A DNA stretch of 64,000 bases. It comes from Sulfuricystis multivorans (GTDB lineage Bacteria > Pseudomonadota > Gammaproteobacteria > Burkholderiales > Rhodocyclaceae). Each line of letters begins with the position of its first letter. Position 1 is the first letter of the stretch. The position numbers and the translations under genes were made by a program. Positions 55,565 to 63,739 of this stretch are shown here, one piece after another. The notes under the pieces were generated by a model. The model saw only the letters and a program-made list of their open reading frames with translations. It was not told the DNA's origin and did no database searches. The stretch is from NCBI RefSeq assembly GCF_003966565.1, contig NZ_AP018718.1, positions 1,178,001-1,242,000 of the forward strand, written 5' to 3'.

Positions 55565-55597
55565 AAAAGCCGTCCCGGATCCCCAGGACGGCTTTTT
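55565..55597 (+). terminator. Rho-independent terminator after tRNA-Val
   Basis: AAAAGCCGTCC, 10-nt loop, GGACGGCTTTTT: an 11-bp stem with T-run, 7 bp after the tRNA. It also lies 38 bp past the convergent metY stop and its A-rich left side would serve that gene in the other direction. Confidence 0.88.
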
Positions 55598-55634
55598 GCT
55601 TTTGGGCGACTCGTAACGCGGCGCCGGAAGGGTC

Positions 55635-56906
55635 TTACGCTGCTGCGAGCGCCTGCTCTAGATCGGCCTTGAGGTCGTCGATGTGTTCGAGGCCGATCGA
55701 CAGCCGCACCATGTCATCCGAAACCCCCGCTTTTTTCAGCTCGTCCGGTGAGAGCTGGCGGTGTGTCGTGCTCGCCGGATGGCAGGCGAGTGACTTGGCA
55801 TCGCCGATATTGACGAGCCGGGTGATCAGTTTCAGCGCATCCTGGAAGCGCGCGCCGGCCGCAGCACCTCCCTTGATGCCGAAGGTGAGGATGCCGGAAG
55901 CGCGGCCGTCCATGTATTTCCGTGCCAGCGCATGCTCGGGGTGGTCGGGCAGGCCGGCGTAATTGACCCAGCCGACTTTCGGATGGTTCTTCAGGTAATG
56001 CGCGACCGCCAGGGTGTTTGCGCAGATGCGTTCCATGCGCACCGCCAGCGTCTCGATACCCTGCAGGATCAGGAAGCTGTTGAACGGCGAGATCGCCGCG
56101 CCCATGTTTCTGAGCGGCACGACGCGGGCGCGGCCGATGTAGGCCGCCGACCCCAGGGCTTCGGTATAGACGATGCCGTGATAGGAGACGTCCGGCTCAT
56201 TGAGGCGCTTGAAACGCTCCTTGTGCTCGGCCCAGGGAAATTTGCCCGAATCGACGATCGCGCCGCCGATGCTGGTGCCATGACCACCGAGATACTTGGT
56301 CAGTGAATGGACGACGATGTCGGCGCCATGCTCGAAGGGACGACACAGATAGGGCGTCGGCACCGTGTTGTCGACGATCAGCGGAATACCGTTTGCATGG
56401 GCACGCTCGGCCAGCGCCGCAATGTCGACGACATTGCCCAGCGGATTGCCGATCGATTCGCAATAGATCGCCTTGGTCTTCGCGTCGATCAGCGGCTGGA
56501 ACGAGGCAGGATTCTTGTAATCGGCGAAACGCACTTCGATGCCGTATTGCGGCAGCGTGTGGGCGAACAGGTTGTAGGTGCCGCCATAGAGCGTGCCGAC
56601 CGAGACGATGTTGTCGCCGGCTTCGGCAATGGTCTGGATCGCATAGGTGATCGCCGCCTGGCCGGAAGCCAGCCCCAGCGCGCCGACGCCGCCTTCCAGC
56701 GCCGCGAGGCGCTTTTCCAGCACGTCGGTGGTCGGGTTCATGATGCGCGTGTAGATGTTGCCCTGCACCTTCAGGTCGAACAGGTCTGCGCCGTGCTGGG
56801 TGTCGTCGAATGCATAGGAAGTGGTTTGATAGATCGGCACCGCCACTGCCTTGGTGGTCGGATCCGGGCTGTAGCCGCCGTGGACGGCGAGAGTTTCGAG
56901 TTTCAT
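55635..56906 (-). CDS. metY: O-acetylhomoserine sulfhydrylase
   Basis: 423 residues, PLP enzyme of the Cys/Met-metabolism family. Forms homocysteine (or a related thioether) from O-acetylhomoserine and sulfide. LETLAVHGGYSPDPTTKAVA at residue 3, VPIYQTTSYAFDDTQHGADL near 23, PLP-phosphate region ALGLASGQAAITYAI near 77, catalytic Lys in IVVHSLTKYLGGHGTSIGG near 205, and LACHPASTTHRQLSPDELKK near 366. Length and the GNIYTRIMNPTTDVLEKRLA segment favour MetY over MetB/MetC. Start 56906 follows AGGGGAA; an upstream extension is translated from an inserted element (56924) and was rejected. Confidence 0.93.
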   Translation of the reverse strand: MKLETLAVHGGYSPDPTTKAVAVPIYQTTSYAFDDTQHGADLFDLKVQGNIYTRIMNPTTDVLEKRLAALEGGVGALGLASGQAAITYAIQTIAEAGDNIVSVGTLYGGTYNLFAHTLPQYGIEVRFADYKNPASFQPLIDAKTKAIYCESIGNPLGNVVDIAALAERAHANGIPLIVDNTVPTPYLCRPFEHGADIVVHSLTKYLGGHGTSIGGAIVDSGKFPWAEHKERFKRLNEPDVSYHGIVYTEALGSAAYIGRARVVPLRNMGAAISPFNSFLILQGIETLAVRMERICANTLAVAHYLKNHPKVGWVNYAGLPDHPEHALARKYMDGRASGILTFGIKGGAAAGARFQDALKLITRLVNIGDAKSLACHPASTTHRQLSPDELKKAGVSDDMVRLSIGLEHIDDLKADLEQALAAA

Positions 56907-56923
56907 AAGTTCCCCTGCAGTAG

Positions 56924-57068
56924 TGAAACCTCTGCATAACGCCGCGAGCGGGATGGGATGCAAGGCGCACGGAGCGCAGCGACCGAGACATATCAAGTAG
57001 ATAGGCGAGGGAGCGAGCACCGCGCAACGCAGCAGACCGCCCGCGCAGCAAGTTAGACAGAGGTTTCA
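56924..57068. mobile_element. Small non-autonomous element A (copy 4)
   Basis: 145 bp bounded by TGAAACCTCTGCATAACGCC and inverted TTGTTAGACAGAGGTTTCA-like ends (CAGAGGTTTCA at 57058-57068). It carries the A-family core in reverse (CAAGGCGCACGGAGCGCAGC, GACCGAGACATATC, GAGCACCGCGCAACGCAGCA), but its terminal repeats match neither of the other two types. I see no clear target duplication. It separates divergent metY and the helicase gene, 17 bp before the metY start. Confidence 0.72.
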
Positions 57069-57096
57069 TGGTGATAAACGAGCCGTATTGTGGCGC

Positions 57097-57121
57097 AAAA
57101 CTCGGCGCTGGTGGCACGGCA
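57097..57121 (+). repeat. REP-like repeat arm upstream of the helicase gene
   Basis: AAAACTCGGCGCTGGTGGCA then CGGCA, a close copy of the dispersed repeat, 26 bp before the chosen helicase start and 28 bp after element A copy 4. Confidence 0.7.
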
Positions 57122-57146
57122 TGCGTGCTACCATGCCCAAGTCGCC

Positions 57147-59129
57147 ATGACCGCTCGTTCCGATCTGGAAAAGATTTTCGCCGTCGATGGCCCGCTCGCC
57201 CGGGCGATCAGAGACTACCGCCCGCGTCATCAGCAGATCGCGATGGCGCAGGCGGTGCGCGAGGCGATCATCGGCAACCGGCCACTCGTCGCCGAGGCCG
57301 GCACCGGCACCGGCAAGACCTTCGCCTATCTGGTGCCTGCGCTGCTTTCCGGTGGCAAGGTGATCATCTCGACCGGCACCAAGACGCTGCAGGATCAGTT
57401 GTTCAATCGCGACCTGCCGACGGTGCGCGAGGCGCTCGGTGTGCCGGCCACCATCGCGCTGTTGAAGGGCCGCGCCAACTACGTCTGTCCTTGGCATCTC
57501 GAGCGGGCTTTAGCCGCCGGCAAGCTCGCTTCGCGAGCCGAAGTGCTGCATCTAAATGCGATCGCGCGCTTCGCCAAAGTCACTGCCAGCGGCGACAAGG
57601 CCGAATGCAGCGAGGTGCCGGAGGATTCCGGGGCCTGGCAGCTTTGCACCTCGACGCGCGAGAACTGCCTGGGTCAGGAATGCGCCTATGTCAAGGAATG
57701 CTTCGTCATCAATGCGCGGCGCGAGGCCCTGACGGCCGATATCATCGTGGTGAATCACCATCTCTTCTTCGCCGATGTGATGCTCAAGGACGACGGCATG
57801 GGCGAGCTGCTACCGGCCGTCAACACCGTGATCTTCGACGAAGCCCACCAGCTGCCCGAGGTGGCGGGTCTATTTTTCGGCGCGAGTGTCGGCACGGGGC
57901 AGATCCTCGATCTGGCGCGGGATGCAAAGCTCGAGGGCATCGCCGCGGCGAAGGATTATCCGCCCTTGCAGGAAGCAGCGCAGGCGCTGGAAAAGGCGGC
58001 CAAGGATCTGCGCTTGGCGTTCAAGCATGAAGGCCGTCTCGCGGTTGCGCAATGGCTGCAACATCCCGATGCCATCGCGGCGCTTGCGCATCTGCAACAG
58101 AGGCTCGATGAACTGGGCCGTCATCTCGAAGCCCAGGCGGGGCGCTCGGAAGGGTTGGCCAATTGCCTGCGCCGCTGCCAGGAGCTGACCCAGTCGTTGC
58201 AAGCCTGGCAGGCGGCGAAAGTCTCTGCTTCCGGGACGGCACCGGCTGATATGGAGGGAGGGGGAGGGCAGGCTGCCGTGCGCTGGGTCGAAGTGACGGC
58301 CTATGGCGCCACGTTCAATCTCACGCCCTTGTCGGTCGCGCCGTTCTTCAAAAGGCAGCTCGAAGGCCATCCGCGCGCCTGGATCTTTACTTCGGCGACC
58401 CTGGCGGTGGGCGAGGATTTCTCGCACTTTTGCAGCGCGTTGGGTCTGACCCAAGCCCAGACCGGCTGCTGGGGCAGCCCGTTCGATTATCCATCGCACG
58501 CCCTGCTGTATTGTCCGACCGGCATGCCCGACCCGAACCATCCGGATTACAGCGAAGCGGTGGTCGAAGCCTGCTGGCCGGTCATCCGCGCCGCGCAGGG
58601 CCGCGCCTTCGTGCTGTGCACCTCTTTGCGCGCGATGCGGCGCATCCACGAGCTGTTGGCGCTGCGCATCGAAAACGCCGCGCTCGATCTGCCGCTCCTA
58701 TTGCAGGGGCAACGCCCGAAAGCCGAGCTGCTCGATGCCTTCCGGCGGCTGGGCAATGCGGTGCTGGTGGCCAGTCAGAGCTTCTGGGAAGGCGTCGATG
58801 TGCCGGGCGAAGCGCTGTCGCTGGTGATCATCGACAAGCTGCCCTTCGCGCCGCCCGACGATCCGGTGCTCGCGGCACGCATCGACAGCTGCAAGCGTCA
58901 GGGCCGCAACGCCTTCTTCGAGGTGCAGCTGCCGCGCGCGGTGATCAGCATGAAGCAGGGCGCCGGGCGGCTGATCCGCTCGGAAACCGACCGCGGCGTG
59001 TTGATGGTCTGCGACCCGCGGTTGGTCGAAAAGCCCTATGGCCGGCGCATCTGGCAGAGCCTGCCGCCGATGCGGCGCACGCGCGAGCTCGGTGAGGTCG
59101 AGGCGTTTTTCGGAAATCTGGAGAACTGA
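57147..59129 (+). CDS. dinG: DinG/YoaA-type ATP-dependent DNA helicase
   Basis: 660 residues. Superfamily 2, XPD-like helicase with Fe-S cluster. Walker [21 protein letters not shown] near 50, Cys ligands in [12 protein letters not shown] near 112 and [20 protein letters not shown] near 172, DEAH box [18 protein letters not shown] near 230, motif [20 protein letters not shown] near 545, and [20 protein letters not shown] near 610. It unwinds 5'-overhang or forked DNA and R-loops in repair. A low-complexity insert near 367-382 ([14 protein letters not shown]) contains a partial copy of the dispersed repeat. ATG 57147 preferred over a TTG at 57090 that lies before the repeat. Confidence 0.9.
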   Translation: MTARSDLEKIFAVDGPLARAIRDYRPRHQQIAMAQAVREAIIGNRPLVAEAGTGTGKTFAYLVPALLSGGKVIISTGTKTLQDQLFNRDLPTVREALGVPATIALLKGRANYVCPWHLERALAAGKLASRAEVLHLNAIARFAKVTASGDKAECSEVPEDSGAWQLCTSTRENCLGQECAYVKECFVINARREALTADIIVVNHHLFFADVMLKDDGMGELLPAVNTVIFDEAHQLPEVAGLFFGASVGTGQILDLARDAKLEGIAAAKDYPPLQEAAQALEKAAKDLRLAFKHEGRLAVAQWLQHPDAIAALAHLQQRLDELGRHLEAQAGRSEGLANCLRRCQELTQSLQAWQAAKVSASGTAPADMEGGGGQAAVRWVEVTAYGATFNLTPLSVAPFFKRQLEGHPRAWIFTSATLAVGEDFSHFCSALGLTQAQTGCWGSPFDYPSHALLYCPTGMPDPNHPDYSEAVVEACWPVIRAAQGRAFVLCTSLRAMRRIHELLALRIENAALDLPLLLQGQRPKAELLDAFRRLGNAVLVASQSFWEGVDVPGEALSLVIIDKLPFAPPDDPVLAARIDSCKRQGRNAFFEVQLPRAVISMKQGAGRLIRSETDRGVLMVCDPRLVEKPYGRRIWQSLPPMRRTRELGEVEAFFGNLEN

Positions 59130-59130
59130 G

Positions 59131-59451
59131 ATGGCATGGATCCTCTTGCTGCTGGCCGGCCTGTGCGAGGTGGCCTGGGCGATCGGGCTCAAATACACCG
59201 ATGGCTTCACGCGTCCCGTGCCCTCGCTGCTGACGCTGATGGCGATGGTGGCCAGTGTCGTGCTGCTCGGACTGGCGATGAGGGTGCTGCCGGTCGGTAC
59301 CGCCTATGCAATATGGGTAGGCATCGGCGCGCTCGGCACGGCGATCCTCGGCATCGTGCTGTTCGCCGAGCCGGCGAGCGCCGGGCGGCTCTTGAGCCTC
59401 GCGCTCATCGTCGCCGGGATCGTCGGCCTCAAGCTCGCCACACCACACTGA
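59131..59451 (+). CDS. sugE: SMR-family exporter SugE/Gdx
   Basis: 106 residues, four transmembrane helices. [20 protein letters not shown] with the essential membrane Glu near residue 13, then [10 protein letters not shown] (Gdx-type loop), [20 protein letters not shown] near 63, and [18 protein letters not shown] at the end. The Gly/Trp pattern near Glu-13 and the GFTRP segment favour the Gdx (guanidinium/proton antiport) branch over EmrE. No guanidine riboswitch is visible; the gene starts 1 bp after the helicase stop and is probably co-transcribed with it. Confidence 0.88.
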   Translation: MAWILLLLAGLCEVAWAIGLKYTDGFTRPVPSLLTLMAMVASVVLLGLAMRVLPVGTAYAIWVGIGALGTAILGIVLFAEPASAGRLLSLALIVAGIVGLKLATPH

Positions 59452-59471
59452 ATCGGAATACACTCGGCGCC

Positions 59472-60560
59472 ATGAAACTTTCCGACCTCCCTGTCGAGCT
59501 CTTGGCGGCGCGCCCGCACCTCTTTTCGCCTGCGCTCGTTTTCGTGCCCAGGGCGGACATGGCACGGATGCGCGAAATCATCGCCGCGGTCGAGGAGGTA
59601 GTGGCGCTGAAACTCGGCGCTGACGGTACGGCACCTTCCGCCAGCGGCGTGTTCATGGGCTACGATTTTCATCTCACGCCCGAAGGGCCGAAGCTGATCG
59701 AGATCAACACCAATGCCGGCGGCGGGCTGCTTGCGGCGCTGCAGGCCGAACGCGACGATGTGCTCGAAGACTATCTGGAAATGTTTCGCGCCGAATGCGC
59801 GCCACGCGAGCTCAACATGGTCGCGATCGTCGATGAGGCGCCCGAGCAGCAATACCTCTACCCGGAGCTGGTCGGCTTTCGCCGGCTGTTCGAAGCGCAC
59901 GGCATCCGCGCGGTGATTTGCGCGCCGGATGAGCTGATGATCTGCCACGGCGGGTTGTGGTATTCCGACGGCGTGACCGAGACGCGCATCGATCTGGTCT
60001 ATAACCGGCTGACCGATTTCACGCTCGATATGCCCGCTGCGGTCGCCCTGCGGCTTGCCTGGCTGCATGAGGACACCGTGGTGACGCCGAATCCACGGCT
60101 CCATGCCCTGTATGCGGACAAGAAGAACCTCGTCGCGCTCACCGATCCGGCGCAACTGGCCGCGTGGGGCGTGGCGGAAGGAACGCGGCGCATATTGCTG
60201 AACGGCATTCCGCGCACGGAGGCGGTGACGGTCGCCCATGCCGAAGATTTTTGGCGCCGCCGCCGCGGGCTGTTTTTCAAACCGGCCTGTGGTTTCGGCT
60301 CACGCGGCGCCTATCGCGGCGACAAGGTGACAAAGCGGGTTTTTGCCGAGATCCTCGCCGACGATTACGTCGCCCAGGCTTATGCGCCGCCATCGACCGT
60401 GAAGGTCGAGGTCGCTGGTCAGATGACCGAGCTCAAGGCAGATATCCGCAACTACGTGTATCGTGGCAGAGTGCAACTGGTCGCCGCCCGGCTGTATCAG
60501 GGCCAGACGACGAACTTCCGTACCCCGGGCGGCGGTTTCGCAAAGGTGGTCGAAGCATGA
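59472..60560 (+). CDS. ATP-grasp-like protein of unknown substrate
   Basis: 362 residues. A conserved-looking acid-amine ligase pattern: PEGPKLIEINTNAGGGLLAA near residue 78, LYPELVGFRRLFEAHGIRA near 133, RIDLVYNRLTDFTLD near 171, LVALTDPAQLAAWGV near 222, RRRGLFFKPACGFGSRGAY near 262 (phosphate-binding loop and catalytic Lys), and ELKADIRNYVYRG near 325. The arrangement resembles glutathione-synthetase-type ATP-grasp enzymes, but the substrate is unknown to me. Residues about 47-55 (KLGADGTAPS) come from the dispersed repeat. Its stop overlaps mobB (ATGA), tying it to molybdenum-cofactor genes. Confidence 0.6.
   Translation: MKLSDLPVELLAARPHLFSPALVFVPRADMARMREIIAAVEEVVALKLGADGTAPSASGVFMGYDFHLTPEGPKLIEINTNAGGGLLAALQAERDDVLEDYLEMFRAECAPRELNMVAIVDEAPEQQYLYPELVGFRRLFEAHGIRAVICAPDELMICHGGLWYSDGVTETRIDLVYNRLTDFTLDMPAAVALRLAWLHEDTVVTPNPRLHALYADKKNLVALTDPAQLAAWGVAEGTRRILLNGIPRTEAVTVAHAEDFWRRRRGLFFKPACGFGSRGAYRGDKVTKRVFAEILADDYVAQAYAPPSTVKVEVAGQMTELKADIRNYVYRGRVQLVAARLYQGQTTNFRTPGGGFAKVVEA
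59610..59633 (+). repeat. REP-like repeat arm inside the ATP-grasp gene
   Basis: AAACTCGGCGCTGACGGTAC then GGCA, read in frame as K-L-G-A-D-G-T-A. Followed by CCTTCCGCCAGCG, resembling the joint between units in the 36243 array. Confidence 0.65.
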
Positions 60561-61054
60561 AGGTATTCGGTTTCGCAGGCTATTCCGGTTCCGGCAAGAC
60601 GACGCTGATCGAGAAGCTCATCCCGCGCTTCACCGCGCGCGGCCTGACTGTTTCGCTGATCAAGCACACCCATCACGATTTCGACGTCGACCAGCCCGGC
60701 AAAGATTCCTGGCGCCATCGCCAGGCCGGCGCGCATGAGGTGCTGCTCACCTGCGACAGGCGCTGGGTGTTGATGCACGAACTGCGTGGTGCGCCAGAGC
60801 CCGCCCTCGATGAGCAGCTCGCGATCCTTTCGCCTTGCGATCTCGTCCTGGTCGAGGGTTTCAAACAGACGCCGATCTCGAAGCTCGAAGTGCATCGTCC
60901 TGCCCACGGCCGGCCGCCGTTGTGGCCGGAGAACAACAGCATCGTCGCGGTGGCGACCGATGCCCGGATCGATTGCCCGCTGCCCGTGCTCGATCTGAAC
61001 GACCCCGACGCGATCGCCCGTTTCATCCTCGATTTCCTGGAACGCCCATGCTGA
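60557..61054 (+). CDS. mobB: Molybdopterin-guanine dinucleotide biosynthesis adaptor MobB
   Basis: 165 residues. P-loop GFAGYSGSGKTTLIEKLI at residue 5, LIKHTHHDFDVDQPGKDSW near 36, GAHEVLLTC near 59, LVLVEGFKQTPISKLEVHRP near 101. MobB is a GTPase that aids MobA in forming the dinucleotide cofactor. The ATG overlaps the ATP-grasp gene by ATGA and its end overlaps moeA by 7 bases. Confidence 0.93.
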   Translation: MKVFGFAGYSGSGKTTLIEKLIPRFTARGLTVSLIKHTHHDFDVDQPGKDSWRHRQAGAHEVLLTCDRRWVLMHELRGAPEPALDEQLAILSPCDLVLVEGFKQTPISKLEVHRPAHGRPPLWPENNSIVAVATDARIDCPLPVLDLNDPDAIARFILDFLERPC

Positions 61055-62268
61055 GTTACGAACAAGCCCTCGAACACTTGCTCGCCGCGGCCACGCCCGT
61101 CACGGAAGCCCGCCGGCTGCCGCTGGCCGCGCTGCGCGGCCGCTTTCTGGCCGAAGCGCTCGTCTCGAACGTGACCGTGCCGCCGCTCGACAATTCCGCG
61201 ATGGATGGCTACGCGCTGCGCTGTGCCGATGTACCCGAACCCGGTGTCGTGTTACCGGTTTCCCAACGCATCCCGGCCGGAAGCGTGGGTACGCCGCTCA
61301 TGCCCGGCACGGCGGCGCGCATCTTCACCGGCGCGCCGGTGCCGCCCGGCGCCGATGCGGTGGTGATGCAGGAGCTGTGCGAACACGCCCCGGATGGCAA
61401 GGTGATCGTCAATCAGGTGCCCACACCCGGCCAGAACATCCGCCGTGCCGGCGAGGACATCGCCGCAGGCAGCGTGATCCTGCCGGCGGGCACGCGCCTG
61501 GGCCCCGCCGAAATCGGGCTGGCCGCCTCGGTCGGTGCGGCCGAGCTGCCAGTGCGACGGCGGCTGCGCGTCGCACTGCTGTCGACCGGCGACGAGCTCA
61601 CCGAGCCCGGCCAGCCGCTGCCCGCCGGCGGCATCTACAACTCGAACCGCCACTTCCTGCGCGCGCTGTTCGAAACCTTCGGCTGTGCCGTCACCGATGC
61701 CGGCCACGTGCCCGATACGCTGGAGGCCACACGCGCGGCACTGCGCGAAGCCGCCGCAGCACACGATCTGATCGTCACCTCGGGTGGCGTCTCGGTCGGC
61801 GAGGAGGATCACGTCAAACCCGCCGTCGAGGCGGAAGGCGCGTTGTCGCTGTGGAAGATCGCCATCAAGCCGGGCAAGCCGCTCGCGTTCGGCCATGTGC
61901 GCAAAGTCGGCGCCGAGGGAACGGCAGAGTCCACCGCCTTCATCGGTCTGCCGGGCAATCCAGTGTCCTGCTTCGTGACCTTTCTGCTCTTCTTGCGCCC
62001 CTATCTGCTCAAGCGCATGGGCGCCGCGGTCGTCGTGCCGGTCGCGCGCGAGCTCGTTTCCGCCTCCGCCTGGACGAAACCCGAAGACCGGCGCAGCTTC
62101 CTGCGGGCGCGGATCGCTGCCGATGGCCGCGTCGAGTTGTATCCTAATCAAAGTTCCGGCGTGCTGACTTCCTGCGTCTGGGCCGACGGCCTGGTCGACA
62201 CCCCAGCCCAGCAGACCTTCGCGCCGGGCGACACGGTGCGTTTTCTCGCTTTCTCCGACTTGTTGTGA
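61048..62268 (+). CDS. moeA: Molybdopterin molybdenumtransferase MoeA
   Basis: 406 residues. Inserts molybdate into adenylylated molybdopterin. VPPLDNSAMDGYALRC near 46, ARIFTGAPVPPGADAVVMQE near 90, LRVALLSTGDELTEPGQPLP near 175, YNSNRHFLRALFETFGC near 200, TSGGVSVGEEDHVKPAV near 247, and GLPGNPVSCFVTF near 305. Odd: between AFGHVR and GLPGNPVS there are nine more residues than in the E. coli protein as I recall it, encoded by a copy of the dispersed repeat (61903-61926, KVGAEGTA). Confidence 0.95.
   Translation: MLSYEQALEHLLAAATPVTEARRLPLAALRGRFLAEALVSNVTVPPLDNSAMDGYALRCADVPEPGVVLPVSQRIPAGSVGTPLMPGTAARIFTGAPVPPGADAVVMQELCEHAPDGKVIVNQVPTPGQNIRRAGEDIAAGSVILPAGTRLGPAEIGLAASVGAAELPVRRRLRVALLSTGDELTEPGQPLPAGGIYNSNRHFLRALFETFGCAVTDAGHVPDTLEATRAALREAAAAHDLIVTSGGVSVGEEDHVKPAVEAEGALSLWKIAIKPGKPLAFGHVRKVGAEGTAESTAFIGLPGNPVSCFVTFLLFLRPYLLKRMGAAVVVPVARELVSASAWTKPEDRRSFLRARIAADGRVELYPNQSSGVLTSCVWADGLVDTPAQQTFAPGDTVRFLAFSDLL
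61903..61926 (+). repeat. REP-like repeat arm inside moeA
   Basis: AAAGTCGGCGCCGAGGGAAC then GGCA, read in frame as K-V-G-A-E-G-T-A just before the conserved GLPGNPVS motif. Confidence 0.65.
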
Positions 62269-62272
62269 TGCG

Positions 62273-62518
62273 ATGACTCTCAAAGTACTTTATTTCGCCA
62301 GCTTGAGCGAAGCGATCGGCCTTGCTGCCGAAACCATCGACCTGCCACCCGGTGGCACGACCGTCGGCGCGCTGCGCCAGACCCTCGGCGCACGCCATCC
62401 AGCGCTGTTGACCACGAAGAACCTGCGCGCTGCGGTCAACCGACAGATGTGCGGCTGGGAAGCGCCTGTCGAGGATGGCGACGAAGTGGCCTTTTTCCCA
62501 CCCGTGACGGGAGGCTGA
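62273..62518 (+). CDS. moaD: Molybdopterin synthase small subunit MoaD
   Basis: 81 residues, ubiquitin-like sulfur carrier. Ends in FFPPVTGG, the Gly-Gly that becomes the thiocarboxylate. VLYFASLSEAIGLAAETIDL at the start and LRAAVNRQMCGWEAPVEDGD in the middle fit the family. 4 bp after moeA and 1 bp before moaE. Confidence 0.95.
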   Translation: MTLKVLYFASLSEAIGLAAETIDLPPGGTTVGALRQTLGARHPALLTTKNLRAAVNRQMCGWEAPVEDGDEVAFFPPVTGG

Positions 62519-62519
62519 G

Positions 62520-63011
62520 ATGTCCGAAGTCAGCGTCCAGCAAGCCGATTTCGACGTCGGTTCTGAAATCGCGGCATTGTCGGCCGACGACCCGGAAGCC
62601 GGCGCGGTGGCGAGCTTCGTCGGCCTCGTGCGCGCCGACAAGCTCTGTGCGCCGGAAGTCGGCGCTGGCGGCACGGCACAGGTCGCCGCGATGACCCTCG
62701 AATACTATCCGGGCATGACCGAAGCCGCGCTCGCCGAGATCGTCGCCCAGGCCAAGGCCCGCTGGCAGCTGAAGCGGGTACGGGTGATCCATCGCGTCGG
62801 CCGGCTGCTGCCTTCTGAGCACATCGTCTTCGTGGGTGTGAGCTCGTCGCATCGCCACGACGCCTTCGCTGCCTGCGAATTCATCATGGATTACCTGAAG
62901 ACCCGCGCGCCGTTCTGGAAAAAGGAAGAAACCCCGGCCGGCAGCCGCTGGGTCGATGCGCGCGAGAGCGACGATCGGGCCGCCGCCCGTTGGGAAGGGA
63001 AGGAGACGTAG
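62520..63011 (+). CDS. moaE: Molybdopterin synthase large subunit MoaE
   Basis: 163 residues. Transfers MoaD sulfur to precursor Z. VQQADFDVGSEIAALSADDP, GAVASFVGLVR near 35, MTLEYYPGMTEAALAEIV near 62, RVIHRVGRLLPSEHIVFVGV near 88, and SSSHRHDAFAACEFIMDYLK near 109 plus the Lys-rich PFWKKEE near 132 (active-site Lys). Odd: the loop after FVGLVR is about nine residues longer than in E. coli, containing PEVGAGGTAQ encoded by the dispersed repeat (62655-62678). The last genes of the mobB-moeA-moaD-moaE group. Confidence 0.94.
   Translation: MSEVSVQQADFDVGSEIAALSADDPEAGAVASFVGLVRADKLCAPEVGAGGTAQVAAMTLEYYPGMTEAALAEIVAQAKARWQLKRVRVIHRVGRLLPSEHIVFVGVSSSHRHDAFAACEFIMDYLKTRAPFWKKEETPAGSRWVDARESDDRAAARWEGKET
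62655..62678 (+). repeat. REP-like repeat arm inside moaE
   Basis: GAAGTCGGCGCTGGCGGCAC then GGCA, read in frame as E-V-G-A-G-G-T-A in the first variable loop of MoaE. Nearly identical to the copy in nuoG. Confidence 0.7.
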
Positions 63012-63012
63012 G

Positions 63013-63507
63013 CTATTTCGCGGCTTTGGCCATCCCGGCCACGCTCGCCGTGGTGGCCTGGGCGATCTGCTCGAAGGCGCTGTTCGCGCTCGCCATCGCC
63101 TGCTGCATCATCTCGAGCAGGTTCGGTGATTGGCCCGGCAGCGTCTTCAGGAAACCCTGGAAGGCATCGGCCATCTCCTGACTGCCGGAGGCGAGTTGCT
63201 CGGTGAGGAGCCGGGCGAAGGCGGCACGCGACTCGTTACCGATCTCGGCCACCTGCTGCGCGACGGCCATCATCTTGCGCGTGGTCTCCTGCGCGTATTC
63301 GGCGCGCAGCCGCATCACCTCCTGCGCGTCCTTCGCGGCGGCCAGCGCGCGTGCGTTGGCGACGCCATCGTCGAACAGCTCGCGCGCCAGCTCGTTTTGC
63401 AGTGCCAACACGCGCTGCGAATTCTCGATCGACAACTGCGCCAGATGCATCGCCGCTTCCATGTTCCTGCGGTTGAGTTCGCTGAATTGCTCGTTCGTGC
63501 CGGCCAT
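63013..63507 (-). CDS. Phasin-family protein
   Basis: 164 residues, almost wholly helical and coiled-coil like. ELNRRNMEAAMHLAQLSIEN, QRVLALQNELARELFDDGVA, and AEYAQETTRKMMAVAQQVAE fit phasins (PhaP type), which coat polyhydroxyalkanoate granules and set their size; a C-terminal Ala-rich helix follows. It converges on moaE (1 bp between stops). Element B copy 3 is 28 bp upstream of its start. A CoA-transferase gene upstream on the same strand supports a storage/short-chain-acid context. Confidence 0.85.
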   Translation of the reverse strand: MAGTNEQFSELNRRNMEAAMHLAQLSIENSQRVLALQNELARELFDDGVANARALAAAKDAQEVMRLRAEYAQETTRKMMAVAQQVAEIGNESRAAFARLLTEQLASGSQEMADAFQGFLKTLPGQSPNLLEMMQQAMASANSAFEQIAQATTASVAGMAKAAK

Positions 63508-63535
63508 GATTCCGCTCCCTTTCCGTTCTGTTCAA

Positions 63536-63739
63536 CCCAGATTGTCCATTGGAACGCGAGCGGGTATCAAAAGCGAGGGCGAGCAGGTTTGCGTCCCCGC
63601 GACGAGCCAATAACCCTGTCTGGCGATACGCGGGGGCGCAAAGATGCCGCCCGCAGCCCGAAAACCGCCGCGTAGGGCAATGAAATGATCGTATCGAATG
63701 CTCATGGCGAATCAGCCCGCTCTCAATGGACAATCTGGG
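63536..63739. mobile_element. Small non-autonomous element B (copy 3)
   Basis: 204 bp bounded by CCCAGATTGTCCATTGGAAC and inverted CAATGGACAATCTGGG, with perfect 5-bp target duplication TTCAA (63531-63535, 63740-63744). Same orientation as copy 1. On the minus strand near its left end TTGATA (63570 to 63565) and GACAAT (63546 to 63541), 18 bp apart, point at the phasin gene. Together with 71 bp of plain sequence to 63814 it fills the gap before the CoA transferase. Confidence 0.87.

Noticed and set aside
57090-57146. Upstream TTG start for the helicase
   Set aside because: The extra 19 residues are encoded by the dispersed repeat and by sequence next to an element; conserved sequence starts after ATG 57147.
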